DNA of 64,000 bases from NCBI GenBank assembly GCA_024687165.1, contig JAILEY010000056.1, forward strand, positions 1 to 64,000, written 5' to 3'. The translations under genes were made by a program, and so were the position numbers. Source of the stretch: Treponema sp. (GTDB taxonomy: Bacteria; Spirochaetota; Spirochaetia; Treponematales; Treponemataceae). Positions 36,680 through 45,702 of the stretch are shown one piece after another; position 1 is the stretch's first letter; every line of letters starts with the position of its first letter. The notes beneath the pieces are model-generated. The model ran no database searches. It saw only the letters and a list, made by a program, of their open reading frames with translations, and was not told the origin of the DNA.

Positions 36680-36719
36680 TCAAAAAATATTTGAATTACA
36701 CTTTTAAAAGATTAATCAG

Positions 36720-36756
36720 TCCGGGTTTCTGTAAATCAGTAATCCGGATTTTTTTT
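36720..36756 (+). terminator. Intrinsic terminator of the uridine-kinase-like gene
   Basis: Stem TCCGGGTTTCTG/CAGTAATCCGGA (one mismatch, one wobble), loop TAAAT, then a T-rich tract; it lies between the convergent kinase and fliJ genes. Confidence 0.8.
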
Positions 36757-37183
36757 ATTCTCTGTAGCTTTGTGCAGTTACTACGTCATCCATGACATTT
36801 TCTTCCTGCTTCTGGAATTCCTTGTGCCATTCTTTTAGTTTATTTTCTTTTAATTTTTCAAGGACTTTTACATTCTGCATGCACTTTCTTACAACTTCAC
36901 GTTTTTCTTCTGCAACAAGTTCAAGCTTTGCCATTTCTTCAAGGCACTCTTCTTTTTTCTGATCAAGCATGTAAAAATAATTCTGCAGCTGATTCATTAC
37001 CATTATGTTTGAATCAGTATTAAACTCTTTTGTTGATGAGATTTTTTTTACGGCAATAGCTTCAAGTTTCTGCTGAATCTGAGCAATCTGAGCGTTAACC
37101 TTTCCAAGTTCAGCTTCCGCCTGACTCTGCTCAAAGCGCCGCAATTCGAGAATTTTTTCCATTGAAAACTTGAACTTTTTCAT
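36755..37183 (-). CDS. fliJ: Flagellar export chaperone FliJ
   Basis: 142 residues, nearly all charged coiled-coil, beginning MKKFKFSMEKILELRRFEQSQAEAELG, the FliJ pattern. FliJ links the FliI ATPase ring to the FlhA export gate at the flagellar base. Identification rests on the coiled-coil pattern plus position directly after fliI (4 bases). It is the last gene of the operon in this window and converges with the kinase gene. Confidence 0.88.
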   Translation of the reverse strand: MKKFKFSMEKILELRRFEQSQAEAELGKVNAQIAQIQQKLEAIAVKKISSTKEFNTDSNIMVMNQLQNYFYMLDQKKEECLEEMAKLELVAEEKREVVRKCMQNVKVLEKLKENKLKEWHKEFQKQEENVMDDVVTAQSYRE

Positions 37184-37187
37184 TTAA

Positions 37188-38540
37188 TTACAACGCAGGC
37201 TGTTCTACAAATTCTTCCTGAGGAATTTCAATTCCGCTTAATTCAGAAAGCTTTGTGAGAGTATCTTCAATAGATAAATGATCACTTTCTTCCTGACAAA
37301 GGAATTCTTCAACAGGAGCGTGATGGTCAATCGCTTCGTCAACCTCAAGAGAATTTCCCTTTTGATAAACGCCGGCAACAATCATTTCTTCCTGTTCTTT
37401 ATAAGTTGCAATCCATTTTTTTACGCGGGTTGCAGCTTTAAGTGTATTCTTTCCAGAAACTCTTTTTGAAAGACGACTTATGCTTTTTAAAACATCAATT
37501 GCAGGATAATGCTGTTTAGATGCAAGGTCACGGCTTAATACAATATGTCCGTCCAGAGTACCGCGAACTTTATCCGTAATAGGTTCATCCATGTCGTCGC
37601 CGTCAACAAGAACTGTATAAAAAGCTGTAATGGAACCTTTGTCATTTGTACCAGTGCGCTCAAGAAGCTTTGGCAGCATATCAAAAACACTTGGAGGATA
37701 TCCGCGCTGAGCCGGAGGTTCACCTGTAGCAAGTCCGATTTCACGCTGAGCATGAGCAAATCGTGTAACACTATCGAACATCAGCATTACGTCTTTTCCC
37801 TGATCACGGAAATATTCTGCAATTGCTGTAGTTACATATGCCGCACGCAGACGGGCAATTGAAGGCTGATCTGAAGTTGCAACAACTAAAACAGAGCGCT
37901 TAAGTCCTTCTTCTCCAAGGTCGCGGTTTATAAAGTCCAGAACTTCACGTCCACGTTCACCGATAAGTCCAATTACGTTTACATCAGCATCTGTATTTCT
38001 TGCAATCATTGAAAGAAGAGTTGATTTTCCTACACCAGAGCCTGCAAAAATTCCAAGACGCTGCCCCTTTCCTACTGTAAGAAGAGAATCAATTGCACGC
38101 ACACCGGTTTTAATTCTTCTGTTTACCGGAGCTCTTTCCATTGGATTTGGAGGAGATGCAAGAGCCGGATAATAAGTTTCAGGAAGAATGTCTCCCCTGC
38201 CGTCATAAGGATGTCCTGTTGCATCAATTACGCGTCCAAGGAGCTGAGGTCCAACAGGTACTTCAAGTACGTGTCCCGAAGCAATTACGCGTGAGCCTAC
38301 TTCAATTCCTTTTGTTTCACCGTAAGCCATCATGCGGACAACTTTATCCTCAAGGCCTACAACTTCTGCCATGACTGTTGTTTTAAGACTAGGTATTTCT
38401 ATTGTACAGATTTCACCGATTACAGAACGAGGTCCCGTTGATTCAATCATGAGACCTTTTACGGCAACTACAGAGCCTGTGTATTTAATCGGTTCAACAC
38501 GTTCTACGTTTGTAATGTATTTATCAAAAAAAGATTCCAT
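37188..38540 (-). CDS. fliI: Flagellum-specific ATPase FliI
   Basis: 450 residues, F1-beta-like. Walker A is AGSGVGKST (166-174), Walker B is VMLMFDSVTRFAHAQREIGLATGEPP, and the N-terminal GPQLLGRVIDATGHPYDG is typical of FliI/SctN. It powers type III export of flagellar subunits. The C-terminus has an extension past the usual end (EEFLCQEESDHLSIEDTLTKL). A G-rich ribosome binding site (GGGTGGGGG) precedes the ATG. Confidence 0.97.
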   Translation of the reverse strand: MESFFDKYITNVERVEPIKYTGSVVAVKGLMIESTGPRSVIGEICTIEIPSLKTTVMAEVVGLEDKVVRMMAYGETKGIEVGSRVIASGHVLEVPVGPQLLGRVIDATGHPYDGRGDILPETYYPALASPPNPMERAPVNRRIKTGVRAIDSLLTVGKGQRLGIFAGSGVGKSTLLSMIARNTDADVNVIGLIGERGREVLDFINRDLGEEGLKRSVLVVATSDQPSIARLRAAYVTTAIAEYFRDQGKDVMLMFDSVTRFAHAQREIGLATGEPPAQRGYPPSVFDMLPKLLERTGTNDKGSITAFYTVLVDGDDMDEPITDKVRGTLDGHIVLSRDLASKQHYPAIDVLKSISRLSKRVSGKNTLKAATRVKKWIATYKEQEEMIVAGVYQKGNSLEVDEAIDHHAPVEEFLCQEESDHLSIEDTLTKLSELSGIEIPQEEFVEQPAL

Positions 38541-38629
38541 TTTCCCCCACCCTGAAAATGAAAATATAAATTTAAAAACGCTGACTCAAAAAAGATTTTT
38601 AAATCAGCATTCAAATTGATTTTAAATTA

Positions 38630-39562
38630 TTAAATATCCGGATTTATTACTTCAGCTTTACCGACAGTCTTAATTGGAGAAACACTGAGAACTTGAGTTT
38701 CAAGTTCTGTAAGCTGACTTGAAATACGTGCATCAATAGCACCAAAGTCTGTTTCAACAATACAGCCGCCCTTTTCAACAGAACTGTCTTCAATAACAGA
38801 AATGTTCTTTATGTTTTCAACCTGACGAATAAAATCATCAATGTGTTCAGTTGTAAGTTTTACATCAGAAAGATTTACACGCAATGTAACATCACCAGAG
38901 CCCTTAACTTTTTTAAGAGCCTGTACAACGTTCGACATAATAACACTCTTCTGATTGTCACTCATGATCTTAACAACTTTTCTTGCAATAAGGATTACAA
39001 GATTTACAATCTGCTGTTCAGTGCCGTCAAGAATCTCCTGTCTTTTTGCCTGGATTCCGTCTATCATTTTGTGAATGCGTTCAACAAGTCTGTTTGCCTC
39101 TGCATTTCCTTCCTGATATCCTTCTTCATGACCTGCATTGTATCCGTCATCATGAGCCTTGTTATAAATTTCCTGCTCTTCTACTTTTGCTTTTTCAATT
39201 ATTTCCTGAGCTTCTGCCCTTGCTTTTTCAATAATCTTTGAAGCTTCTTCCTGAGCTTGAGTTTTAATTACCTGAGACTGATCTGTCTGATGCTTAACCT
39301 GAGCAAATGCAGCTTCTTCAGCATTCTTTACAATCTGATCTGCATCAGCTTGAGCCTTTGCAAGCATCTGAGCTTTTTCTTCTTCCCACTGCTGTTTAAA
39401 AGCTTCAGCCTCACGCCTAAGGTCATCTGCAGTAGGCCCTGTGTATTCAGGAGTTTCCTCAACAACTTCCTCAACAACTGGAGTAAAGTCTTTTGTAAAC
39501 TGAAGAACTACTTTATCGCTCTTTGTGCTGATTTCATTTGGTCTAAATACACTCTGTGCCAT
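38630..39562 (-). CDS. fliH: Flagellar assembly protein FliH
   Basis: 310 residues. A long Ala/Glu/Lys/Gln-rich coiled coil spans about 45-145 (EEASKIIEKARAEAQEIIEK), followed by the FliH/V-ATPase-E-like domain with GxxxG-like YNAGHEEGYQEG around 140-155. It regulates and localises FliI. Position between fliG and fliI is canonical. The coiled coil is longer than in enterobacterial FliH, as is common in spirochaetes. Confidence 0.92.
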   Translation of the reverse strand: MAQSVFRPNEISTKSDKVVLQFTKDFTPVVEEVVEETPEYTGPTADDLRREAEAFKQQWEEEKAQMLAKAQADADQIVKNAEEAAFAQVKHQTDQSQVIKTQAQEEASKIIEKARAEAQEIIEKAKVEEQEIYNKAHDDGYNAGHEEGYQEGNAEANRLVERIHKMIDGIQAKRQEILDGTEQQIVNLVILIARKVVKIMSDNQKSVIMSNVVQALKKVKGSGDVTLRVNLSDVKLTTEHIDDFIRQVENIKNISVIEDSSVEKGGCIVETDFGAIDARISSQLTELETQVLSVSPIKTVGKAEVINPDI

Positions 39563-39614
39563 ATGCTCCTACCTGAAATATTAATTCTGAAAAAATGATT
39601 TTCAGAAGCTGATT

Positions 39615-40670
39615 TTATACAACCATCTCGTCGTCAGAAGAACGTGCAATAACAATTTCACCACTGTCTTCAAGACGTCTGATTACGCTAACAATCTTCT
39701 GCTGACTTTCTTCAACATCCTTCAAACGTACAGGTCCCATGTATTCCATATCCTCCTTAAGCATTGAAGCTGCACGCTTTGACATGTTGCGGAAAATCTT
39801 ATCCTGAACTTCCGTATCAACTGACTTAAGAGCCTTTGCAAGTTCCTGAGTATCAACTTCACGGAGAACCTTCTGAATTGCACGGTCATCAAGCATAACA
39901 ATATCTTCGAAAACGAACATGCGCTTCTTGATTTCTTCTGCAAGTTCCGGATCGTCTTCTTCCAATGTTTCGATAATTGCTTTTTCAGAAGAACGGTCAA
40001 CAAGGTTAAGGATTTCAACGATACTGTCAACACCACCGGCTGCAGTATAGTCTTCACTAGACAATGTAGAAAGTTTCTTTTCAAGAACGCGTTCAACTTC
40101 ACGAAGAACTTCCGGAGATGTACGGTCCATTGTTGCAAGACGCTTTGAAACTTCCGGCTGAATTTCTGCAGGAAGGTTCTGCAAAATTGTAGCAGCCTTT
40201 GCAGGTTCAAGATAAGCAAGAATCAAAGAAATTGTCTGAGGATATTCCTGCTGTACGAAGTTCAAAAGATGTGCAGGGTCTGTACGGCGGATAAAGTCAA
40301 ACGGACGAACCTGAAGGCTCGAAGTAAGACGGTTGATGATATCAATTGCTTTCTGAGAACCCAAAGATTTTTCAAGGAGTTCACGGGCAAAGTCAATACC
40401 ACCAGTAGTGATGAAGTTCTGAGCCTGCATCAACTCCTGGAATTCTTCAAGAACCTGATCCTTAAAATCTGCATCAATTGTATCAAGACGCGCAATTTCA
40501 AAAGTAAGAGTTTCTACTTCATCTTCGCGCAAATGTTTCATGACGTCTGAAGCTACATCGCTTCCAACTGCAACGAGAAAAATAGCGGCTTTCTGGCGAC
40601 CTGTAAGATTCTTATAGTCTTTGGCGCCACCTTTCTTCTTCTTTTTGCCATCTGCCAAATCTTCTGCCAT
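39615..40670 (-). CDS. fliG: Flagellar motor switch protein FliG
   Basis: 351 residues. The N-terminal domain is GRQKAAIFLVAVGSDVASDVMKHL; the middle domain has the EHPQ-like EYPQTISLILAYLEPAKAATIL; the C-terminal torque domain holds the charged residues KKRMFVFEDIVMLDDRAIQKVLREVD. It forms the cytoplasmic rotor ring and interacts with stator MotA. Treponemes often have two FliG genes; the operonic one after fliF is this one. It starts 3 bases after the fliF stop. Confidence 0.97.
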   Translation of the reverse strand: MAEDLADGKKKKKGGAKDYKNLTGRQKAAIFLVAVGSDVASDVMKHLREDEVETLTFEIARLDTIDADFKDQVLEEFQELMQAQNFITTGGIDFARELLEKSLGSQKAIDIINRLTSSLQVRPFDFIRRTDPAHLLNFVQQEYPQTISLILAYLEPAKAATILQNLPAEIQPEVSKRLATMDRTSPEVLREVERVLEKKLSTLSSEDYTAAGGVDSIVEILNLVDRSSEKAIIETLEEDDPELAEEIKKRMFVFEDIVMLDDRAIQKVLREVDTQELAKALKSVDTEVQDKIFRNMSKRAASMLKEDMEYMGPVRLKDVEESQQKIVSVIRRLEDSGEIVIARSSDDEMVV

Positions 40671-40673
40671 AAA

Positions 40674-42431
40674 CTATTCCTCCATAAGCCAAGTGCGGAT
40701 GAGCATTGCAACATCTTCCGGATGCTCTTTTGCCATAGCAATTGCGCTTTCCTGAAGCTCTGCACGCTTTCTCTCTTCAACAGACATTGTAACTTCCATT
40801 CCCTGCTGCTGTGCATCAAGGAGAGCCTGCTGACGTTCTGCTTCCTGCTGACGAATTCTTTCTTCTTCTGCAAGACGACGACGGCGTTCAATTTCACGGC
40901 TGATAACTCTGAAGAGAATAAATGCAACAAGAACGATTGCTATACCGATGAGGATGTACATTATCATCTGCTTCTTTTCACGTTCAGCCTTGTACTGTTT
41001 ATCTTCCGCTTTAAATTCTTTTGAATGATCTGTTGCGATATTTGTAACTGTTACGCTGTCTCCACGCTGCTTGCTGAAGCCAACCGCATCCTGAACAACT
41101 TTTTTAACTTCATTCATTTCTTTTTCAGAAATAGGAGTATATACACGGATGATTCCGCCTGCATCTGCTACAGTACGAACTCCAGTCTGCTCATCCATTT
41201 TGTTGATAAATTCTTTGGAAATTTTAGGATCACCGTTTACATCATTTTCAGTACGCCAGCTTCCGTCGATATTTACAGAAATTGTAAGACGGTCAATCTT
41301 TGGCTTTGTTTCTTCAAAAATATGATCTTCATTAAGTCCGTAATTTACTTTTTCTCCGATTTCCGTAGATTCACCTATTAAATTTGAATTATCAGAATAA
41401 ACTGCCGGATTCTGTCCTTCAACACCACCCGGTCCCTCAGGATTAAAACCTGTTCCAGTAAATGTTTTCTTTACAGTTTCTTTTGAAATCTCAAGCTTTT
41501 CTACAGTAACAGAGTCATCGTAAGGTGTATTCGGGTTATCATCAACAATTTTAATTCCACTATATTTTTTTGATTCAGTCTTTTTTGGAGACATGTCCAT
41601 TTCAATTTTCATAACGGAAAAGTTTACTCTGTCACGTCCGTAAGTTCCCTGAAGTGCATCAAGAACTCTCTTGCTGTAATCTGCTTCAAGCTTCATTATC
41701 TGGCGGTTGCGTTTTTCCTGATTTGCAATTTCGTCGCTATCTGCCATTCCTTCAAAATCAGTAAGTTCCTTTCCTTCGTTATCAAGAATGATTACATCTT
41801 TTGGCTGAAGGTTCTGCACTGATTTTGCAATAAGATTCTGAATACCTTTTATTTTCTTTTTGTTTGTAAGTACATCGGAAGTTCCGTCAGAATAAAGAGT
41901 AACACTTGCTGTTGGAGTAGCCTGATTCAAAAGTGTATCTTCAGGCAATGTAAGAAGAACATCGGCACTCTGGATTCCGTCAATTGTTTCAAGGTGATTT
42001 TTTACGAGGGATTCCATAGCCTGCTTGTAAACTGCAGCATCATCAAAGTCGTTGCGGTTCCAGCTTTTTCTATTTAAATTGAAAAGATCATAGGCATTGG
42101 CATTTGCAGGAGCATATCCTTCTGCAACAAGCTGACTTCTGTAATGCTTTGCAAGCTCTTCATTATCAACAGAAACGTAATTATCAGAAGAGAAATAGAC
42201 TTTAACATTATCTTTTGCAAGACGCTGTTCAATCCTGAATCTTTCAGAAGCATTTGAAATCGGTGTGTTAAAAAGACGTACGGTTGCATCTCTTGAAGAC
42301 AAAGATGCCATGAGAAATATAGCAGCAACTACTACAACAACGATTCCGACAACAATCCCCTTCTGCAAGGGAGTCCAAGAAGTCCACTTTTGTTTTACGG
42401 TTTCAGTTTTTTTCTTAAACCATTCGTTCAT
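40674..42431 (-). CDS. fliF: Flagellar MS-ring protein FliF
   Basis: 585 residues with two membrane segments, at about 26-46 (GIVVGIVVVVVAAIFLM) and 477-497 (MIMYILIGIAIVLVAFILF), enclosing the periplasmic ring-building motifs (FNRKSWNRNDFDDAAVYKQAME, LPEDTLLNQATPTASVTL). The C-terminal cytoplasmic tail, which binds FliG, is Glu/Gln/Arg-rich. It forms the MS ring of the basal body. A strong GGGAGGGGA ribosome binding site precedes the ATG. Confidence 0.97.
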   Translation of the reverse strand: MNEWFKKKTETVKQKWTSWTPLQKGIVVGIVVVVVAAIFLMASLSSRDATVRLFNTPISNASERFRIEQRLAKDNVKVYFSSDNYVSVDNEELAKHYRSQLVAEGYAPANANAYDLFNLNRKSWNRNDFDDAAVYKQAMESLVKNHLETIDGIQSADVLLTLPEDTLLNQATPTASVTLYSDGTSDVLTNKKKIKGIQNLIAKSVQNLQPKDVIILDNEGKELTDFEGMADSDEIANQEKRNRQIMKLEADYSKRVLDALQGTYGRDRVNFSVMKIEMDMSPKKTESKKYSGIKIVDDNPNTPYDDSVTVEKLEISKETVKKTFTGTGFNPEGPGGVEGQNPAVYSDNSNLIGESTEIGEKVNYGLNEDHIFEETKPKIDRLTISVNIDGSWRTENDVNGDPKISKEFINKMDEQTGVRTVADAGGIIRVYTPISEKEMNEVKKVVQDAVGFSKQRGDSVTVTNIATDHSKEFKAEDKQYKAEREKKQMIMYILIGIAIVLVAFILFRVISREIERRRRLAEEERIRQQEAERQQALLDAQQQGMEVTMSVEERKRAELQESAIAMAKEHPEDVAMLIRTWLMEE

Positions 42432-42516
42432 ATTCCCCTCCCATGAACGAAAAATACATTTATCATTATAAAATATAGAATGATGAAAAACAAAAGCTAT
42501 TCATCATTCAGCTGAA

Positions 42517-42849
42517 TTATCTGTTCTGTGAAAGTTCCTGCCATCCGTTTACAAGACGGTCAATTACAGTCTGTGCAAGATTCATAGACATTTTAGCCTT
42601 TGCCATTGCAACAGTTACATCATGGATATCAACACTGTCTGGATCGGTGATAATCTGTTCCTGGATTTTTGAAACATTCATCTGCTGACTGTTCATCTCA
42701 TTTACTGCATCAAGAAGAAATGATTCAAACTGTCCTTTTACAGGAGTTTCTTCATTTTTCCCAATTGTATTAGTTACATTGATTGGAGAAGTTCCCAGAT
42801 GAGCCGGATTACTTCTGTTAAGCTGGAGTGTTCCAAAAGAAAGTTCCAT
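42517..42849 (-). CDS. fliE: Flagellar hook-basal body protein FliE
   Basis: 110 residues ending with the FliE signature: VKGQFESFLLDAVNEMNSQQ, DPDSVDIHDVTVAMAKAKMSMNLAQTVIDRLVNGWQEL. FliE joins the MS ring to the rod. The N-terminal 30 residues are poorly conserved. Position between flgC and fliF is canonical. Confidence 0.94.
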   Translation of the reverse strand: MELSFGTLQLNRSNPAHLGTSPINVTNTIGKNEETPVKGQFESFLLDAVNEMNSQQMNVSKIQEQIITDPDSVDIHDVTVAMAKAKMSMNLAQTVIDRLVNGWQELSQNR

Positions 42850-42921
42850 AAATTTTATCCCCTAAATTCCACTATAAAATTTTATACTAAAAATAAATTC
42901 TGTGCAAGAGAATTATTTCAA

Positions 42922-43380
42922 TTAGCGACCGATTTCAAGCGCTGCAGCAAACATTTCTTTACCACCCTGGATAACACTTGAGTTTGCTTCGTATGCGCGG
43001 TTTGCTCCAATCAGATTAACCATTTCATCTACGATGTTTACGTTCGGGTATTCAACATATCCTTTATAAGGTCCTGATTTTGCTGCATCTGGATGTCCCG
43101 GGTCATAAACCATGCGTCCCTGTTCTGTATCCTTTACGATTTCGCGAACACGAACTCCCTGCCCCGGACCATTATCCATTGAAGAATCAACAAATGGTGA
43201 ACGCCATACAGGATTTTTTGAAGCAATAGGCTCAATAATTACAGTCTGCTTTTTGTAACAGCCGCCTTCCTGTGTACGTGTAGAAGTTGCATTTGCGATG
43301 TTATTTGAAATTACGTCTGTTCTAAGACGTTCTACGCTCATTCCTGTTGCTGCTACGTTAATACTTGTAAACATTCCCAT
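42922..43380 (-). CDS. flgC: Flagellar proximal rod protein FlgC
   Basis: 152 residues. The N-terminal rod motif INVAATGMSVERLRTDVISNNIANA and the C-terminal NVNIVDEMVNLIGANRAYEANSSV are characteristic of FlgC. It is exported without a cleaved signal and builds the periplasmic rod. GGAGG lies upstream of the start, and 44 bases separate it from flgB. Confidence 0.97.
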   Translation of the reverse strand: MGMFTSINVAATGMSVERLRTDVISNNIANATSTRTQEGGCYKKQTVIIEPIASKNPVWRSPFVDSSMDNGPGQGVRVREIVKDTEQGRMVYDPGHPDAAKSGPYKGYVEYPNVNIVDEMVNLIGANRAYEANSSVIQGGKEMFAAALEIGR

Positions 43381-43424
43381 ATCAAAACCTCCGGATTATT
43401 TTTTCTTTAAGCACTCAAATTGAA

Positions 43425-43850
43425 TTAAATCTTCTTCATTGCTGTTTCAACCTGATTAAATTCAAAGCTTGTAAGCTGTGTAAGCAGGTTGTACTGCATC
43501 TGAATCTGAACAACGTTCATTGCTTCCTGTTCTGCGTCAACGTTGTTTCCATTTGGTTTAGCTGTAGAAACGAAATCTGTAACACGGCGAGGTCCTACAT
43601 CACGCCAGTCACGAGGCATTTCGCTGTGAATATGACGTTCATCAGAAACCTGCATCTTAAATCCTTCGTGAGCTGTATCACGAGAGATAAAAGCACGCTT
43701 GAGTTCGCTTTCAAAATTTACCGACTGTCTCTTGTAGTTAGGCACTTCGCTGTTTGCAATATTGTTTGCAGTTACCTGGAAACGGAGCTGCTGAACGTCC
43801 ATTGCGCGGTGCAATAAATCTACGGAATTGTTAAAACTATTCATACCCAT
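43425..43850 (-). CDS. flgB: Flagellar proximal rod protein FlgB, first gene of the operon
   Basis: 141 residues with LLHRAMDVQQLRFQVTANNIANSEVPNYKRQSV at about 13-45 and the C-terminal VDAEQEAMNVVQIQMQYNLL, matching FlgB. No Shine-Dalgarno sequence precedes ATG 43850 or the alternative ATG 43844. A sigma-28-like promoter ends 7 bases upstream, so the message probably begins at or very near the start codon. It is the promoter-proximal gene of flgB-flgC-fliE-fliF-fliG-fliH-fliI-fliJ. Confidence 0.95.
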   Translation of the reverse strand: MGMNSFNNSVDLLHRAMDVQQLRFQVTANNIANSEVPNYKRQSVNFESELKRAFISRDTAHEGFKMQVSDERHIHSEMPRDWRDVGPRRVTDFVSTAKPNGNNVDAEQEAMNVVQIQMQYNLLTQLTSFEFNQVETAMKKI

Positions 43851-43857
43851 ACAGTAA

Positions 43858-43884
43858 TTTTCGGCATTTAAAAAATTAAGTTTA
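43858..43884 (-). promoter_or_regulatory. Sigma-28 (FliA/WhiG)-like promoter of the flagellar operon
   Basis: Minus strand TAAA (43881-43884), exactly 15 bases, then GCCGAAAA (43858-43865), one mismatch from the flagellar consensus TAAA-N15-GCCGATAA. The predicted start site is at about 43850-43852, at the flgB ATG. Confidence 0.65.
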
Positions 43885-43887
43885 GTT

Positions 43888-43923
43888 TAAAAAGAAAAAA
43901 GTCCCTGATTTCTCAAGGACTTT
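43888..43923 (-). terminator. Strong intrinsic terminator between the RNA element and flgB
   Basis: Minus strand AAAGTCCTTGA, GAAA tetraloop, TCAGGGACTTT, then TTTCTTTT. The 11-bp stem has one wobble pair. It ends transcription coming from hslU or from the RNA element. Confidence 0.9.
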
Positions 43924-43945
43924 AATATAAATACAGCTTTAATAA

Positions 43946-44071
43946 AGAACTCCCGGTCGAATCCGTGACTGTCGAAAACGCGATTATCATCGCTTGATGC
44001 GTTTCATTGCAAGGGAACTATCGGTCAATGAAACGAATCATTTCGCAGCCACGGCTTCTCCCTCGCGTTCT
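43946..44071 (-). ncRNA. Candidate structured RNA, three-way junction with possible pseudoknot
   Basis: Paired segments by eye (plus coordinates): AGAAC 43946-43950 with GTTCT 44067-44071; CCGTGACTG 43963-43971 with CAGCCACGG 44046-44054; CGAAA 43973-43977 with TTTCG 44041-44045; hairpin GCGAT/ATCGC 43980-43993; and a 15-bp hairpin 43995-44009/44026-44040 with one mismatch. The large hairpin loop contains TCCCT (minus strand), which could pair with AGGGA near the 5' end. The terminator on the minus strand sets the orientation. No known RNA family was recognised. Confidence 0.55.
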
Positions 44072-44135
44072 TATTACAAATAATCTAAAAAAAAAACGAA
44101 TCAATGTCTGCTGTATATGAAATTATTATTTCGTA

Positions 44136-45689
44136 CTACAGGATGTAACGCTCAAGGTTCTGATCCTGTACTACTCCATCAAGGCGCTTGCTTACGAAAT
44201 CTGCATCGATTGTAATGGATTCGCCCTTATGTAGGTCTGCATCAAAGCTGAGTTCTTCAAGTACGGTTTCCATAATTGTATGCAATCGGCGTGCACCTAT
44301 ATTTTCTGCACGGGAATTTACTTCTTCTGCAATTGAAGACATTCTATCTATTGCTTCATCTGCAAACTGAAGATCCACACCTTCAGTTCCAAGCAATGCC
44401 CTGTACTGCTTAATAAGTGCATTTTTTGGTTCTGTAAGAATGCGCTTAAAATCTTCTTTTTTGAGGGCTTCAAGTTCTACGCGGAGAGGGAATCGTCCCT
44501 GAAGTTCAGGAATCAAATCGCTTGGAGCTGATACACTAAATGCTCCTGCACCAATGAAAAGAATATGTGTTGTATTGATTACGCCCCATTTTGTGTTTAC
44601 ATCGCAGCCTTCAACAATCGGAAGAATATCGCGCTGAACACCTTCGCGGCTTACAGACTGTCTGTCCCCTTCACCGCCATGAGTTGCAATCTTATCTATT
44701 TCATCGATAAAAATAATTCCGCTCTGTTCAACAAGTTTTTTTGCTTCGTCCCCAACCTTATCCATATCAGTCTGTTTTTCAAGAATCTGTGCAGTAAGAA
44801 TCTGGCGGGCTTCACGAACAGTTACAGTCTTTTTCTTTGACTTATTCGCTCCGTTAAGCATGTTCTGCAGATTGCTGAGACTTTCTTCAAGTTCTTCCGG
44901 GCTGGACATTCCCATCATGCTGAAGCCGGCATTCTGAGGACGAGTAACAGTAACCTCAACAGTTCTGTCTTCAAACTTACCTTCTCTAAGCCACTGACGG
45001 AACTTTTCGCGAGTATCTGCCATATCCTTCTTTTCATCTTCTGAAACTGTCTCTTCATCATCTTCAACAATCTCATCCTGCTGTGAATTATCAGGAAGAG
45101 AGAATGTCCCGTCAGGATTCTTTTTTACAGGCATATCGATTTGAATGACACTTCCCTGAACTGGAGATCCCTGACCGAATATATTTCCAAGCACGTTAAA
45201 TCCAGGGCCTTTTTTAGTCTCTTTCTTTTTCTTTTCGCCGCTTCCAGGTAAAAGCAGATCAAGGAGCTCTTCTTCTACAAGAGGTACAACCTTTCCTTTA
45301 AGTTCTTCCTGCTGTTTTGCCTTTACAAGATTTACAGCGACAGCCATAAGATCACGAACCATGCTTTCTACGTCACGTCCAACATATCCAACTTCAGTAT
45401 ACTTTGTAGCCTCAACCTTTAAGAATGGTGCACCGCAGAGTTTAGCAAGACGACGTGCTATTTCAGTTTTTCCGCATCCAGTCGGTCCGATCATCAGAAT
45501 ATTTTTTGGTGCAACTTCATCACGGATTTCATCAGGAAGCTTAATTCTTCTCTGACGATTTCTGAGTGCTACAGCAACAAAACGCTTTGCTTTGTTCTGC
45601 CCGATTATGTAATTATCAAGTTTTTCTACGATTTCACGTGGTGTCATGCCATCCGAAAGGCCTTCTTTGTTAATTTCGATTTTTTCCAT
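44136..45689 (-). CDS. hslU: HslU ATPase subunit of the HslVU protease
   Basis: 517 residues with Walker A GPTGCGKTE (68-76), the GYVGRDVESMVRDL pore region, Walker B IIFIDEIDKIA and sensor RFPLRVEL. HslU unfolds substrates for HslV. It is longer than the usual 440-470 because the intermediate domain contains an acidic insert (QDEIVEDDEETVSEDEKKD). It starts 13 bases after the hslV stop. Confidence 0.97.
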   Translation of the reverse strand: MEKIEINKEGLSDGMTPREIVEKLDNYIIGQNKAKRFVAVALRNRQRRIKLPDEIRDEVAPKNILMIGPTGCGKTEIARRLAKLCGAPFLKVEATKYTEVGYVGRDVESMVRDLMAVAVNLVKAKQQEELKGKVVPLVEEELLDLLLPGSGEKKKKETKKGPGFNVLGNIFGQGSPVQGSVIQIDMPVKKNPDGTFSLPDNSQQDEIVEDDEETVSEDEKKDMADTREKFRQWLREGKFEDRTVEVTVTRPQNAGFSMMGMSSPEELEESLSNLQNMLNGANKSKKKTVTVREARQILTAQILEKQTDMDKVGDEAKKLVEQSGIIFIDEIDKIATHGGEGDRQSVSREGVQRDILPIVEGCDVNTKWGVINTTHILFIGAGAFSVSAPSDLIPELQGRFPLRVELEALKKEDFKRILTEPKNALIKQYRALLGTEGVDLQFADEAIDRMSSIAEEVNSRAENIGARRLHTIMETVLEELSFDADLHKGESITIDADFVSKRLDGVVQDQNLERYIL

Positions 45690-45702
45690 CGGTCATTTTT
45701 CC

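Noticed and set aside
43946-44071. A tRNA, tmRNA, SRP RNA or c-di-GMP riboswitch at the flgB-upstream element
   Set aside because: No cloverleaf, no tag-peptide frame, no GGAAGGAAGCAGCC-like SRP core and no conserved c-di-GMP aptamer sequence were found.
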